DNA from: Malaya genurostris
Lineage: Eukaryota; Arthropoda; Insecta; Diptera; Culicidae
NCBI RefSeq assembly: GCF_030247185.1
Contig: NC_080572.1
Location: 153,992,365-154,056,364, forward strand
Length of the DNA: 64,000 nt
Reading direction: 5' to 3'
Of this stretch, positions 21,946 to 35,658 are shown in pieces. The notes beneath the pieces were generated by a model. That model had not been told where the DNA came from and ran no database searches. It was given only the letters and a program-made list of their open reading frames with translations. How positions within the stretch are numbered: position 1 is the stretch's first letter; the number at the start of each line of letters is the position of its first letter. A program made the position numbers and the translations under genes.

Positions 21946-24900
21946 ATTGCTGAAAATTTGACAGAAGCTGCTCGATTTTTATCTATATTGTATACAACAT
22001 TTTCAATCCGGTAGAAGATGCTACAATAATTCGAGTCTCTCAATGCATGAACCTCGAGAGAATTTTTCTACATTTCTTCGCTCCACTTCATACTCTGAGT
22101 ATTTCATGGCCCTTAAAAAAAATTTCAGTCTGATAATGATCGCCGCTGTGTGGAATTTACCAAGAGAGAATCGCAAGTTGACAATTATCGCAGAAAATCG
22201 AATCGATGATTCGACTTGATGATTCTCATACTAAGTTGCAATATTTAAAAACCCTTGTGTGGAGCATTCACATACATTTTCATAGACACAAATTATACAA
22301 AGATTATAAGCACATAGTTAGAATAAGCGGTAATAGTAAAATGATTCTATCGCAGTTATCCACTGCCCATACAGAATCGGATCGCGAAACGAGAATAAGC
22401 GACCGTTTGTTGCTTCAGAGAGAATCCCCACAGCAGCGTGCTAGCCGTTTATTCTCAGACGGTTCACCGAGAGAGAGAGAGAGTGCTCTCGCACTAGTGT
22501 CTATTCTATGTTAAATCAAAGACACCATATTAACAAGATATCCAGCTCTCACATTTCCCGAACAAATAATTGGCAACATCCTTTTTTGCGAGCATGTCGC
22601 CCTCAGGTGAGTCCGCATCGAATCTCATACATAGAAGTAGGGGAGAGAAATGTCAAATTCGTACGCGCCAAAATAGCAGGGCTGTGCACCCATACAATTG
22701 ACATGACATGTTGAATGAGACGCCGTGCGATGGCGTTGTTGAACTGAAGATTGAGATCGCTCCAAGCTGACAGGGTCTGGTTAAATGTACCATGTCGGGT
22801 TTTTTTTGTTATCGAGCGAATAAGCTTTTTCCTACAATCCGTTTGAGCGACGTTTTCATTCCACAGGATTCAGAAATTTTATTACAAACTACAGTTACTG
22901 GGCATAGGTTAGTTTCGACTTACTTTTGTTATTTTAAGTAAACACCACGCAGCTTTCAATTAATATGCTTTCTAAACAGTTCGACTTGTACATAATATGC
23001 CAAACACACAAAATATGTATAACGATACACAAAACAATGCATTAAAATGAAGATTACCAATACTAATATGTTTATGAAAATCTAAGATGTTATCGATAAC
23101 TACCTAAATTAAAAAGAAACGTATTCGAAAACTCATAGTCGATAGTAATAAGGCTTTCGACCATTTCTTATCGAGTTCAGTCGTTTACGAGCTCGATTGT
23201 TTTGGTTCCATAATGCCAAAACTTCTCGATAATCTAATACTTCTTCGAGTGAAGTCGAACGAAGCTCGATGATCGACTTCGAATCGAGAACCATAATACG
23301 AAACGTGGTCGATTCGATAAAATTTCAGTCGAATGGAGGTACATAATGCCACCCCAGGTTTATAACATCTAATTAGCTTGTTCTTCCGAAACAAATGCGT
23401 ATATCCGATTACTTTTGGGCCGACTATCGTTCAGAAACGCATCGTGGATCAGACCCCGAAACAAATAAACAAATTGTACTTCGTTCGCAGCGAAATTCGG
23501 TCAAAACTAAACTCGTTCTTTTTATACAAATGTTTTTTCGGTTCTCGCAAATACATGTTTTCTAAACGATTTTAGTAATGTTAAGTCCGTGTTCGATTTC
23601 TGCATTCAAATATACATACCTAAACTGCTTTTCCAAATTTAATTGTATTAATCCGATATTGACATATTGAAAGTTGTAAGTTAATTTAGTGACATGATAA
23701 ATTTGTACATGCTTTTGGTTGTAAATTTAAGTAAATTGAGACCTAAATTAACATGATTTTCTCTTAGTGTGTCCCTTACAAACATTTACAAAAAGACCTC
23801 TTCAGAAATGGAATAGACGTTTTTACTCTGTGTAGCCTTTACAAAATGTGTTTTTTGGGGGACGGGTCTTACTCCATGCTAGTTCCCGGAACATTTGAGA
23901 TATTTTCTTCCTTTGTATTGTCGATTTACGGCCTGTAATATCCACTTTTCATAAAATTATATGTGTTTTTCTGCTAAAAAGGTCAACCTAATTCCTTTTC
24001 AAAGGCCGTAATAATTAAGAAATCCACCCAAAAAAACTTCGTTTATCTGTCGGTTCCAGAACTCTGTCAAAACATTCGAAACTACTGCATGTACCGCAAA
24101 ATTAGTGACGTAGAGGTGCGATGAACAAGAACTCATTACGTGGTTATATAGTAAATGCACTTGAAAATTTTATTATAGTGGTATGTTTTACTACATATTT
24201 GAGAACCATATGGATGTACTTGGAATGCATGCACAAAAGTTAATCAATCTGATTTATTATTTGTAGATTTTTGCATCACATCTATTGATGAAAGAAAATG
24301 AGAGCCTTTGACGCCGATAAACGTTTTTTAACTCAACTCAAACAAATGATAAGTGATAGTAATTAAACGTTGAATTTCCACAGAACAACCAGAACAATCC
24401 CGTTCATATTCCACGAAGGATTAGAAAGTTGTTTGTCGAAGTAAATTTAATATCTGTATCACCTCATTCACATTCAACATTTGCAAAGTATTTTTTTATG
24501 CTCGAGAAATGATTGATTTTGATTTTAGATTAATAATAATAAACGCAGGCCAGATTTTGCAATTCGATAATTCAATACTACGAAAAGCGAAACGTCGAAC
24601 ATAAAAAAACATCTAAAAGGAAGGAAAGATACAAAAAATTAAACAGTTCTGTGCCGCGATGAAAGCGTTCTCGTATCTGTGTGACAAAGTCATTTAGTAG
24701 GGCTTATAATATAATGGCTGTATTTCCACTCACTAACAATTGGGTGCCATGGCCTTGCGTCGAAGCTACCGACTTCCACTTCAAAAGCGTAGGTTCGAAA
24801 CTACTTCATCTTTAACAAACATGTTCAATATAATTCCATGACTAATTTAGCCATAAAGTATGCAATTTTAAGCTGCTCTCTCCCTCAATTTTTTTATGGC

Positions 24901-25200
24901 TAATTTCATACGTCTAAATGTTGGCTATAAATACATTAAGTTTGTAATTCTATTTTTAGATCAGCACGACTAAATCGTAGTAATCAAAATTGGGTCCAAA
25001 TAAACATCAAGAAAGAAATAGAGTATATACTAATATTTTGTGGTATTGTTTTGGTATCTTTAATAGCTCAATTAGTTAAGAATGTGGTATGAATGGTGTA
25101 AGTTTTTGGTATTCAGTTATGATATTTTAGCTCTTAATTCAACCTAACCAATACCAAATAAAACTATTTAGCTATTCTGAAAAGAATGGCATAATATGGT
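21946..25200. other. No supported gene; AT-rich with scattered motifs
   Basis: The stretch has only short unconvincing ORFs. It contains a run of GA repeats near 22,470-22,485, and a TCGA-rich block at about 23,100-23,340 with many TCGAA/TCGAT motifs that may be an old inverted-repeat element. A tRNA B-box-like GGTTCGAAACT sits at about 24,793 without a supporting A box or cloverleaf. Confidence 0.4.
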
Positions 25201-25206
25201 CTTCGT

Positions 25207-25449
25207 TTGATATTCTCTTCTGATCGGGAAAGAAACCAGGAAAGACTGACAGAAAGAACGCAGACTGAAAATCGTCAGGAGACCGTCAGACTTACACTAT
25301 GTTGGAATTGCCGCAACCATGGACACTTTTGGAGAGAATGCAAGCAACCAAAAACGATGTTTTGCGACGTCTGTGGGAATCCAGGAAAAATATTATCAAA
25401 CTGCGAAAGCCACCCTAGGAAATCTTCAGTATCAAATTCGGAAAACTAA
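25207..25449 (+). pseudogene. Gag C-terminus with two zinc knuckles
   Basis: The frame contains CWNCRNHGHFWREC, a complete CX2CX4HX4C zinc knuckle that would bind genomic RNA, followed by a second, CDVCGNPGKILSNC, in which the histidine position is altered. The N-terminal part of Gag is not recognisable upstream. Charged, Arg/Glu/Gln-rich sequence precedes the knuckles. Confidence 0.75.
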
Positions 25450-25531
25450 CACCAGGGTGCGGAGAGGGTAATTCCGACACTCTATTCAAAACAGAAATTC
25501 CCACTCAACCTTTCGTAGACCCCTTCCAAAT

Positions 25532-25996
25532 TTGAACAAAATTCGAATTCAAACTAATAAATGTCCTCATACCAATATTTCGATTTGTGATGCAGTAATT
25601 GAAGCCCTACTGGATTCTGGAGCCAGTGTTAGTGTTACCAATTCTAAGGAAATAATTGAGTGTTACGGACTTGAAATTCTTCCCTCACCAGTACGCATTT
25701 GCACAGTAGATCACACTAAGTACTCGTGTGTCGGCTTTGCTAATATACCTATTACATTTAGAAACGTAGCGAAAGTAATTGCGGTAGTGATATTTCCAGA
25801 GATCAGCTGAAGCTTGATTCTAGGAATCGATTTCTGGAAAGCTTTTGGTATTAAACCTATGATAAAGGGAGCGATCGGATTTGAGGAGGTTGCGGAAATC
25901 TATATGCGATCACAAACAGAACTGGAGCTTTATCATTTTTTCATTCATCCGATCGATTCGTTTCCCGAAATCGGAGAAATGACACATTGGACATAA
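25532..25996 (+). pseudogene. Aspartic protease of the mdg3-like element
   Basis: VIEALLDSGASVSVTNSKE carries the DSGA catalytic loop, and after an in-frame stop at about 25,808 the sequence LILGIDFWKAFGIKP gives the C-terminal end of a retropepsin domain with its linker to RT. The stop splits the domain into two frames. Confidence 0.75.
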
Positions 25997-26691
25997 CAGG
26001 ATTAGAATTTCCTGAGAAATCAGAGGTGACACCCGAAACGATCGAGATAGAACATGAGCTTATGACTGAAGAACGACGGCAGCTGATCGAAGTAATTCAT
26101 TCCTTTCCTTGCACGACTGATAACGTTTTAAGGCGAACAACATTGTTGCAACACGAAATCATTCTAAGCGAAGATGCTAAACCAAAACGACAGCCAATTT
26201 ACAGGTATTCACCATCACCGCCTTGAAAGTGCCAAATATTTTTCTGTGATCGACCTGAAGGATGCATACTTTCATATACCCCTGTAAGAAGAATGCAGGG
26301 ACTACAGAGCCTTCAGGACATCAGAAGGAATATTTAGTAGTGTCCATTTGGTCTCACAAATACTCCATTTACTATGTGTAGACTGATGATGAATAAAGTG
26401 ATAGGCTTCGATTTGAAACCCAACGACATCCTTGTGGCTACGAAAACCTTGACGGAACATGTTTAGTGGTTGAGAATAGTGGCAGAGCGGCTAAAGAAAG
26501 CCAACTTAACGATCTCTCTAGACAAGTCCCCCTTTTGTAGGAAACAAGTCATCTACTTGGGTTACCTTCTTACGAATGAAGGAGTAGCAATAGACAATTC
26601 ACGGATAGAGCCAAACTTAAACTACTGCAGGCCAAAGAGCGTGAAGGATGATCGTCACTTATTCGTTTTAGCCGGATTCTACTACTACTAG
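25987..26691 (+). pseudogene. Reverse transcriptase fragments of the mdg3-like element
   Basis: The N-terminal RT linker (LLQHEIILSEDAKPKRQPIY) is followed after a deletion by YFSVIDLKDAYFHIPL and FRTSEGIF. A region where the YLDD box is expected reads KPNDILVATKTLTEHV, so the catalytic aspartates are not preserved. ERLKKANLTISLDKSPFC and VIYLGYLLTNEGVAID complete the palm/thumb. Several stops and deletions break it. Confidence 0.75.
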
Positions 26692-26734
26692 ATTCATTGG
26701 TAATTATAGCATTGTCGCACCAATTTCGGATCTT

Positions 26735-27841
26735 TTGAAAAATGGACAGAAGAAATTTCAATGGACTGAAGCAGCAGAGGAAGGATTCCAAGAATTGAAA
26801 AGTGCTCTGGTGTGTTTTAGTCGAAAACTAAGCAGTACACAGAAAAAGTATGCAGATTGCCTTTCCCGCTCCATTGAAACTATTCTGACGTCACCAGTCG
26901 ACCCTGAATATCAGGATCTAATCGAACAAATCGCCAAAGACCCTCAGAGCATTGTCGATTTTAGATTGAAAGATATTCAAATCTACAAGTATGTAAGAAA
27001 TACAACCAAGCTCGAAGATACTAGATTCTGTTGGAAACGTTACCTACCTAGAACTGAACGCAAGGCTATCATCCGAACAATTCACGAAAAGCTTATTTGG
27101 GCTTTGAAAAAACTTTAAATACAGCTAGGGAATGATTTTTCTGGCCTTTGATGAGCTCTGAAATCAAGAATTTTTGTCAGAAATGCTTAAATTGTCAGAC
27201 AAGTAAAGCATCAAATGTAAATAATACGGCTCCTTTAAAAGTTCAGAAGAATTTAGCCGAATATCTATGGCAATTTCTCACAATTGATTATGCTGGTCCT
27301 TTACCGATATCAGGGAAAGGAAGAAACACTTGTCTGTTTGTGATCACAGATGTATTCAGCAAGTTTGTATTGGTTCAACCTTTCAGGCAAGCCAGCGCTG
27401 ATTCCCTTGTACCGTTTATTGAAAATATGGTATTCCAACTTTTCGGTGTACCCGAAGTTATTGTCACCGACAACGGAATCCAGTTCATTTCGAAACTCTT
27501 CCGTGACCTACTGGCGAAACACAGCGTTACGCATTGGAAAAACCCTCAGCTACCACCCGGAGATGAATGACTCAGAACGACTGAACCGTGTGTTGACCAC
27601 CGCCATCCGTGTGACTATAAATAAAGACCACAAAGAATGGGCGAACATTGCGCAAATGATCGCTAATGCTATATGCAATTCAGTTCATGAGGCCACGAAG
27701 CACATACTGTACTTCGTGATGTTTGAAAGAAACATGGTATCTGACAGAAGAGAGTATCGTCATCTGCGAGATACAACAGAGAAAGAAAACCTCAGCAATC
27801 CGGAACGGGAAAGATTGTACTCTGAAATTCGCAAAAATTAA
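26735..27841 (+). pseudogene. RNase H remnant and integrase core of the mdg3-like element
   Basis: The RNase H is collapsed: FSRKLSSTQKKY is joined directly to ADCLSRS, so the middle of the domain is deleted. Integrase follows with NFCQKCLNCQTSK (zinc-binding), FLTIDYAGPLP (first Asp), VIVTDNGIQF (second Asp) and, after a frameshift near 27,540, YHPEMNDSERLNRVL with the catalytic Glu. All three DDE residues survive, but in different frames. Confidence 0.8.
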
Positions 27842-27845
27842 AAAA

Positions 27846-29030
<1,185 letters not shown>

Positions 29031-29070
29031 AAACTTTAATTGTCCAAAGTATACCATAGGGGAGAGGGTA

Positions 29071-29259
29071 TTGAAAAGAAACACTGACCTATCAGAATAT
29101 GGAAAAGGATATTGTGCAAAACTTGCCCCGAAATACGTGCCGGTACTGATTAAGCAAGTTATAGGAGACCACTGTTACGAATTGAGAGATGCGAATGGGA
29201 AACGACTCCGAGTATTCAACTGTAAATATCTTAAAAAACTTAATCTGCCGAATTCCTGA
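29071..29259 (+). pseudogene. Integrase C-terminal domain of the mdg3-like element
   Basis: LAPKYVPVLIKQVIGDHCYEL and NCKYLKKL are typical of the small SH3-like domain at the end of Ty3/gypsy integrases, where 'KLAPKF.PV.I' and a final 'H..LKK' are common. The frame lies directly after the repeat insertion and completes the element's coding order. It is a fragment of about 60 residues. Confidence 0.65.
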
Positions 29260-30125
29260 CAGTGATAAACTTTTCATTCAGCTGTGTAACCTCTAATGAG
29301 GCAACAAAGCATCTAAAAATGCAAAAAAAGTCCGATTTAGGATAATTTTATTCTCGCATCGAATCATAAAAATGATTTTTTTCAGTTATGACCCCTCTTT
29401 GATTCAACCAAGTAGCTAAAGATACTTAAATATCTATTCCGACACTATGTAGTCTCCTCAAATTATCGAGTAGAACAGTCCCTTAACAATTTATCATTAC
29501 TGGTGACGAATTGCAGAACGTGTTTGGAGTAGCTAACCACAACTAAGAGCGCTTAGACTTTCAACACACCTCAAAGTGCGTGAAATCATCCTTATAAAAT
29601 TACACTAGTTATGAGAAATATTATATCTAGTGTTAATGATTAGACTTATGTTATGTTAATGTTTATACTAATACCAAATACTGGGCCGATGTCACCGTCA
29701 ATCGTGATTTCTCTTGGATTCCATTATACAATTGTATTTCGTACAGGCAAAACAATCTTCGTGTTTCTTATTGTATCTTAATGAATTTCTAGTGATCATT
29801 GCGAAAATGGTGTAACAATTCTATGAAGAATTTGCGGTAAATTCAGAGGAGAATTCTGTGCTCAACGAAATGATTGGGGTTGTTTTCAAATCTGAATAAG
29901 CTAGTTATTCGGGATAAAAGTCAGTGATGAATAATGCAGTGTTTTTCTCGAATTTAGAATGAATTCGAGAGAAAGTACATTTTAACAAGGTACGTTTAGG
30001 AAAGCTTATAGAATTGGGAAGAGTCATGCGTAACCGGCAGTCAATGAGGAAAACCTGCTCTCAATGTTCAATAGTCACCAGTTATTCAGGAAGTTAGTTT
30101 TCTTGTGTTATGTTCCTCGATGAAG
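29260..30125. other. No supported gene
   Basis: AT-rich sequence with no ORF of note. The left part may be the 3' untranslated region of the mdg3-like element. I found no second LTR copy to prove it. Confidence 0.4.
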
Positions 30126-31135
30126 TTTTTGATGTGAAACACATCTTTATATTCTTTATAGGGGTGCAAATCCGGAAATCAAGGAAAACTATATGTAGAA
30201 ATGTGGTCAGGTTTTACACATTTACAGCTCAGTCTATTTTGTATGAATTATTATTTATTTCATCGTTTGATTGGAAATATTTCTTAGTTTCGATTTGAAA
30301 GTATCAAGCCACGTATTTACAATTATATGTGATTGAAATTTTGATTAGTAACGAGTAGTGTCCTATTTTGTCTGCTAAAAATCTTCGGCATACCGGGTTT
30401 CCCTCCCATAGACGACGGTTTCGAAGAAGTAAGTAAAGGGAAAGCATAGCTCTGATTGGTCAATCGATGCAAAATCGAAGCTGTTAAAAGCACGCGAATC
30501 TATAAATAGAAGCGAAATTATAGCTAACGTTTCAGTCCTACGCGTAGCATGCTAGAGGTAGGTTGTTGCTAGACAGCAAGACAAAAAGTGCCATAAAACG
30601 ATTTTAAGCTTTAATTGGTATGTACTGATCTTGTGTCATGCAAGCTCGGATGAAATTCCATGTTATGTCATTTTGCCTGAGAAATTGACAACTACTCCAG
30701 GGTAAATTTATATTGCTCAAGATTAATTTCTAATTTATATAAGATGACTTCGATTGATAATGAGAAAAAGTTAATTGTTTCAACCGATACTGCGTAATGG
30801 TAGAGAAACTTAAATCTATAAAAATAACTGCTGCATACAAAACTTGAACACAAGCTTGGCGAAGAGAAGCTTAAATATCTAAATCCTTATCGAAAGCATG
30901 TACAAAGATATAATAGCATATATTTTCGATATTGGTGTAATTTCGTAGGTTATTAAATAAATACAAATCGAGACAACAATGTTCTGTGTTCAAGATCAAT
31001 CTAAGCAGACTCTCGTGCAATTGCGGATTCAAAAGTGTAACGATTGATTGAACTTTTTGATTGTAAATCATTCGAAATTTTGGTGGCCTTGTTCCACATC
31101 AAGGGTTCGAACAATCCCATGTGGCTAATCCTTGT
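30126..31135 (+). repeat. ~1-kb interspersed repeat, copy B
   Basis: This is a complete, uninterrupted copy and gives the empty-site sequence for the insertions in copy C. The left end is TTGATGTGAAACACATC and the right end CTTGTTCCACATCAA. The middle has CTCTGATTGGTCAATCGATG, then TATAAATAG about 50 bases downstream (near 30,500), then TTATAGCTAACGTTTCAG and GACAAAAAGTGCCATAAAAC. The spacing of a CCAAT-like box and a TATA box resembles a Pol II promoter. No ORF over 70 residues is convincing. Confidence 0.75.
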
Positions 31136-31295
31136 AGTTTTTTTCTTAGGGATAATTTGATTTAATGAAAGTATTAAAACATTTGTTGAAGACCAGAGTC
31201 TTACGACGTTGAAGGTCAGTTACAGACGTGATCTGTAATGGAACATGATCTGGAAATAGAGGTGGAGTTGAATTACGAGTTAACGATGAACACAT

Positions 31296-31548
31296 TTTAA
31301 GATTTATACTTACTTTTAAATGGGACACTTTCTTTTAGTTCAAGTTACTTAAAAAACGTCTGCTTGGATAGCTAGTCAGGATCAAAGTGCCTGATAAATT
31401 ATATTTCTGAATTCAGTCTAACTCACATCTATTATGTACACAACTGACATATTTACACAGAGGGGAAATAGGGTTCGAGCTTTCACGCCGATATAATTCC
31501 GCCAATTACACACAAATTCCATTAAATTCATAAATTTAGTTAATTACA
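31296..31548 (-). repeat. 3' LTR of the Mag-type element
   Basis: This is the downstream LTR with respect to the minus-strand genes. It shares ACTTTCTTTTAG, TCAAGTTACTTAAAAAACG, TGGATAGCTAGTCAGGATC and GGGTTCGAGCTTTCACGCCG with the 5' LTR. It lacks six bases present in the other copy near GATATAACATCG. A polypurine tract adjoins its inner edge. Confidence 0.9.
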
Positions 31549-32492
31549 AATTCTTTTCCCTAAAGCTATTCGAATAACCAATATGATTAAACAATTGAAA
31601 TTGAACAAAGCATAATCTAATTACATTTCAGAGATTATGAAAATTTAACGAATACTGATATTCGACGTTCTTTTCAATGGCATTAATTCATTATTACTTA
31701 AAGTATAAATATTCACCTTCATATTTTTGTCGTGAATACGACTTACTTTACTACGGGGCGCCTTTTCATAATTAGCCAAATGGAAGAATGGGCAGAAATT
31801 AATCGTTAATATCTCGACTTGTATTAATGGCAGCAACATAATTCTTCCACTATTTCATCAAAAATATGATCAGGAATTTTGGATAATATTTTGAACAGTG
31901 TGAGATAACCACAAACAACTCAAAAATTAGGTTTCCTGAAAATTTTAAGACAACGAGAAAAACTCTCCTTTTGCTTGAGTTTTTCGCGCAAGTACGACGA
32001 TTTTGAGGTAGTCAGGCTTCAACTAAACGTTATAAAAGGGGAACCGTGGTCGAAAATCGATCATTTCTTCTTGTGCGTTGGATGAAAGCAGAAGTCGGGT
32101 CGGGAAGACGCATTAAACCAGTTTTGCATCATTTGGCAGTGCGAGCGGATGTGTCGGTTTGTACGCAAAGCTAGTTTTAATTCAAGCAAGAGCGATTGCA
32201 TCAGCTGCTGATGGTTTGCATTGGAGAGAAAGAAAACAAGAAACGAAAAGTGGACAACATTATATGAAATCAGCTGTTCTAATGGCTCTAAATGTTATCT
32301 AAAGAACTATTAAGATTAATCGTTCGAGAAAAATGTTCCGAACTTTGCTAAATATCGTAGAGAATCCCACAATTTGGTCCTTCTAAAAGGCAGAAATGAA
32401 TCGTGTACAGCACCTTAATAGTTTCTTTCAATGAAATATGCAAATCTAAAATGAGATAATCGACGTCAAAAATCGTTGAAAATTTTAGCAGT

Positions 32493-32640
32493 GAAAAGGG
32501 GGAAAGTTTCGCAATTCACACAATCGATCAACTATCAATTCGAATTCGAAAGTGTACAGAAATCGTGTCAGTTTTATTCGTATTCACGACATCCAGTTAT
32601 GTCTCTGACACTACACACCCGTACTTTTTCTTTCTCGCTC
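32493..32640 (-). repeat. ~130-bp conserved repeat, copy 4 (inverted)
   Basis: The minus strand reads AAGTACGGGTGTGTAGTGTC, AGAGACATAACTGGATGTCG and ends ATTGCGAAACTTTCCCCC, matching the copies at 12,818, 18,253 and 61,928. It sits at the 3' edge of the integrase frame of the Mag-type element. The next bases (31,570-32,490) hold no gene; GTTATAAAAGGGG at about 32,030 is TATA-like. Confidence 0.65.
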
Positions 32641-33931
32641 TTGAAGATCTCCGCAATGTAGCAACTTCGATAGCGCTACTATCATAACTGGCTCTTGCCG
32701 ATTCATTCGAATGCAACGCTTCCGGGTGTCTTTCGCTTATGGCTGGTGGTGGAACAGGTGAGAAACCTTTGAATGGTGTATCGTCGTCGGAATCGTCAAA
32801 ACTTCTCTTTGTACCTCGACCTGGTACATGATCAGGCATCTCCTCCTCCAATTGAAACACCACATTGCGTCTGCGTTCCGGCTCATTTGCAATCTTAATC
32901 TGCCCCCTGTGAGCCGAGATTAATACTGAGCCGATCGCGATCTGAAAAATATTTGTACAAATTCTTTTTATAAATTTTGCTTCTAACCATTTTTGTGTTT
33001 TTTTAATATTATGATTTTTGTAGTAAACCTTGTCTCCTGCGACTAACTTAGCAAAAGGATTAATAAGTTCATTTTTAACTTGCTTTGGTTCATGTAGCTC
33101 GTTAGGTTTTCTAGGCATAATATGATTCTTGTAACTATTGTTCGGATTTGCCAAGTCCAACAAGGTTTTAGGCTTATAACACAGAACTCTTTCTGAAGGG
33201 AAATCCCCTCCATTGGTAAGACAGCTGTTTCGATAATTGAACAAGAAATAATCTAACCGATCTTGCATACCTAAACTCTTCATTTCAGAATCAAGTAGAA
33301 ATTTTTTTTAGAATATCCTTCGCAACTCGCACTAGGCGCTCGGCCTGTCCATTACTTTGAAGGTGATACGGCGGACTTTTCATTACCTTGATTCCTTGCC
33401 TTTCAAGATAAGATGTAAAGTGTTTAGAATTGAATGGGGGCCCATTATCTGTAATAATCACGTCTGGTAGACCGAAACAAACAAAAAACCGTTGAAATTT
33501 TTGTATAACCTTTTCCGCGTCTGTACCAAACTTCATCCATATGACTTCAAGCCATTTAGAAAAACTGTCAACAATCAGGAGAAAAACATTACTTCCAAAA
33601 TAAAAAAAATCAGCATGAACTCTGCTGAAAGATTTAGTTGTTGGACTCCTTTCGTATGTTATGTTTGTTCCAGGAATTATAGCCATTTTAAGACAAATAT
33701 CACTTTTTGATATAGTTCTATGTCCGAGTTCAATCCAAACCAGTAAACACTTCGCCTCGCGAGTTGCTTCATTTTTATCGATCCCGCATGATTAGCATGT
33801 AAAAGTTTCAACATTTTGTTTTGCAAAGCAAATGGAACTACTACTCTATTTTGGAACATCAAACAACCGTTTATCTCTTCCAAATCTTGGTGCTGAGAAT
33901 AAATATTTATCTTAATATTACTCTTATCCAA
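32597..33931 (-). pseudogene. Integrase of the Mag-type element
   Basis: The zinc-binding part (33931-33677) has LLHANHAGSIKMKQLARRSVYW. The core (33686-33291) has FSRVHADFFYFG (first Asp), LLIVDSFSKWLEVIW, VIITDNGPPFNS (second Asp) and YHLQSNGQAERLVR (Glu). The C-terminal part (33283-32597) has FNYRNS, ERVLCYKPKTLLD and a basic/acidic tail ending RRSSRARKKKYG. The last codons run into an inverted copy of the ~130-bp repeat. Frameshifts near 33,290 and 33,680 break the protein. Confidence 0.85.
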
Positions 33932-34111
33932 TCTTTCTGGCCATCCTTGCTTTATGTATTTTACAATTTGTTGTTACTGAGCATCTTGTTTAGTTTCTTG
34001 CTCAATCATAAAATAGTCAAGTGGAGGGTTATAAGAAAAGTTCAAACTATTAATGCAATCCTTATCAATTGACTTTGGAACTTAATTGATGGTCTATAAA
34101 GAATATCGAAG

Positions 34112-35590
34112 TTATATATAGACAGCTCCATGATGTAGCGCTGTAACCTTGTCACAAAAATAGAGTTTCGTCCCGATCTTCCGAAAATTTCCCAAAAGTG
34201 GTTTGTGGTCTGTATAAATGGTAAATTTCTGTCCATATAAATATTTGTGAAATTTTTTCACCGTTGAAACAATAGCTAAAGCCTCCAAATGGAGGATTGG
34301 GTAAGTTTTTTGAGCGGCATTTAACGAGAATGAAGTGAAATAGATAGGGTTTTCTATTCCAATAATTTTGTGGGCAATTACTCCACCCAACCCGTATGAA
34401 GAAGCATCAGCACAAACAATTATTGGTTTCTTAGCGTCATATAAGACAAGCATGTTTGCATTTAAAAACTGACGTTTACTATCATTAAATGCTTTGTCGC
34501 ATAAGGTATTCCAGACAAATTTAACATTTTTCGTTAGTAGTTTATACAAAGGGTTCAAAGTTGATGATAGATTTGGTAAAAACTTATTATAATAATTTAT
34601 GAGGCCAAGATATGCTTTAACTTTTGTTACATTTTCTGGTGTTTTCGCTTGTTGAATTGTTGCCACCTTGTCTGGATTAGGCATAAGACCCTTTTCCGTA
34701 ATAATATGTCCCAAATAAGGTAACTCATCTACAAAAAACTTGCACTTATCAAAATTTACTTTCACATTGGCTGTATGTAATCGGTCCAGTACTAAAAACA
34801 GTTTTTGTTTGCATTCTTCGAGACTTTTTCCAGAAATCAACACATCATCAAGATAACAGTAAACGTAGTCCAGCCCTCCTTGTATTGTATCCATTATTTG
34901 CTGAAATATTGCAGCACTTGATGAAGCGCCTTGCGGAAGGCGATTGTAAGTGAAAATACCCCTCATCGTATTTATCACAACAAATTTCCTAGATGATTTT
35001 GACAAGTTAACTGAGTGTAGGCATTAGATAAGTCAAGTGAACAAAAAATTTTACAGTTTGCCAATGATTAAAACAGATCTTGTGCTGTAGGTTGTGGATA
35101 CGTATTTGGAATTAAGACTTTGTTCAACGAAACTTTGCAGTCTATTACTAGCCTAATTGTTCTTTTTCATTACCACAATTATCGGAGATGCCCACAAACT
35201 AATTTTAATAGGCGAAATGATACCGTCCTTTTCAAGCATTATCAAATAATAATTTACTTTTTCTTTTAGGCGATATGGAACCTGATACGCTTTTTTGAAA
35301 ATCGGACTATCCTCACGCAACACTAAATCAGCATCGAAACCCACGATGGGATCCGATATTCCTTTATCAAAAATGTTTTTGTATTTCAGTTTAATTTCAT
35401 CTAATATCTGTTTATGCTGTGAGACTACAGAATTTATCGAAAAAATATTTGATAACTTCTTTCTCCATCCCTCACAAAAAACATCAAGCCAATCTCGCCC
35501 CAATAATGGAATGAAGAGTGATACTGTTCAGCACAACCAATTCCACCTGAGCCTTCTTGCCGTTAATTGAGACTGCCACGAGAGCTGTTC
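34112..35590 (-). pseudogene. Protease remnant, reverse transcriptase and RNase H of the Mag-type element
   Basis: Only the end of the protease is left (VNGKKAQVEL-like sequence leading to IIGRDWLDVF); the half with the DTG active site is absent between gag and 35,590. RT follows: YRLKEKVNYYLIML, SPIIVVMKKN, LPQGASSSAAIFQQIMD, the active site VYCYLDDVLISG, and LPYLGHIITEKGLMPNPDKV. RNase H shows IIVCADASSYGLGGVIAHK, HLEALAIV and TIYTDHKPLL. Stops and frameshifts lie near 35,150, 35,020 and 34,110. The YLDD box is intact. Confidence 0.85.
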
Positions 35591-35658
35591 CCAAAATATC
35601 TGAGGAAGAACCATTTACAACTACAAGTTTTCGACTACTATTTTTCAGTAAAATTTGC

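Noticed and set aside
24720..24810. tRNA-like B box GGTTCGAAACT
   Set aside because: No matching A box at the right distance and no cloverleaf could be drawn.
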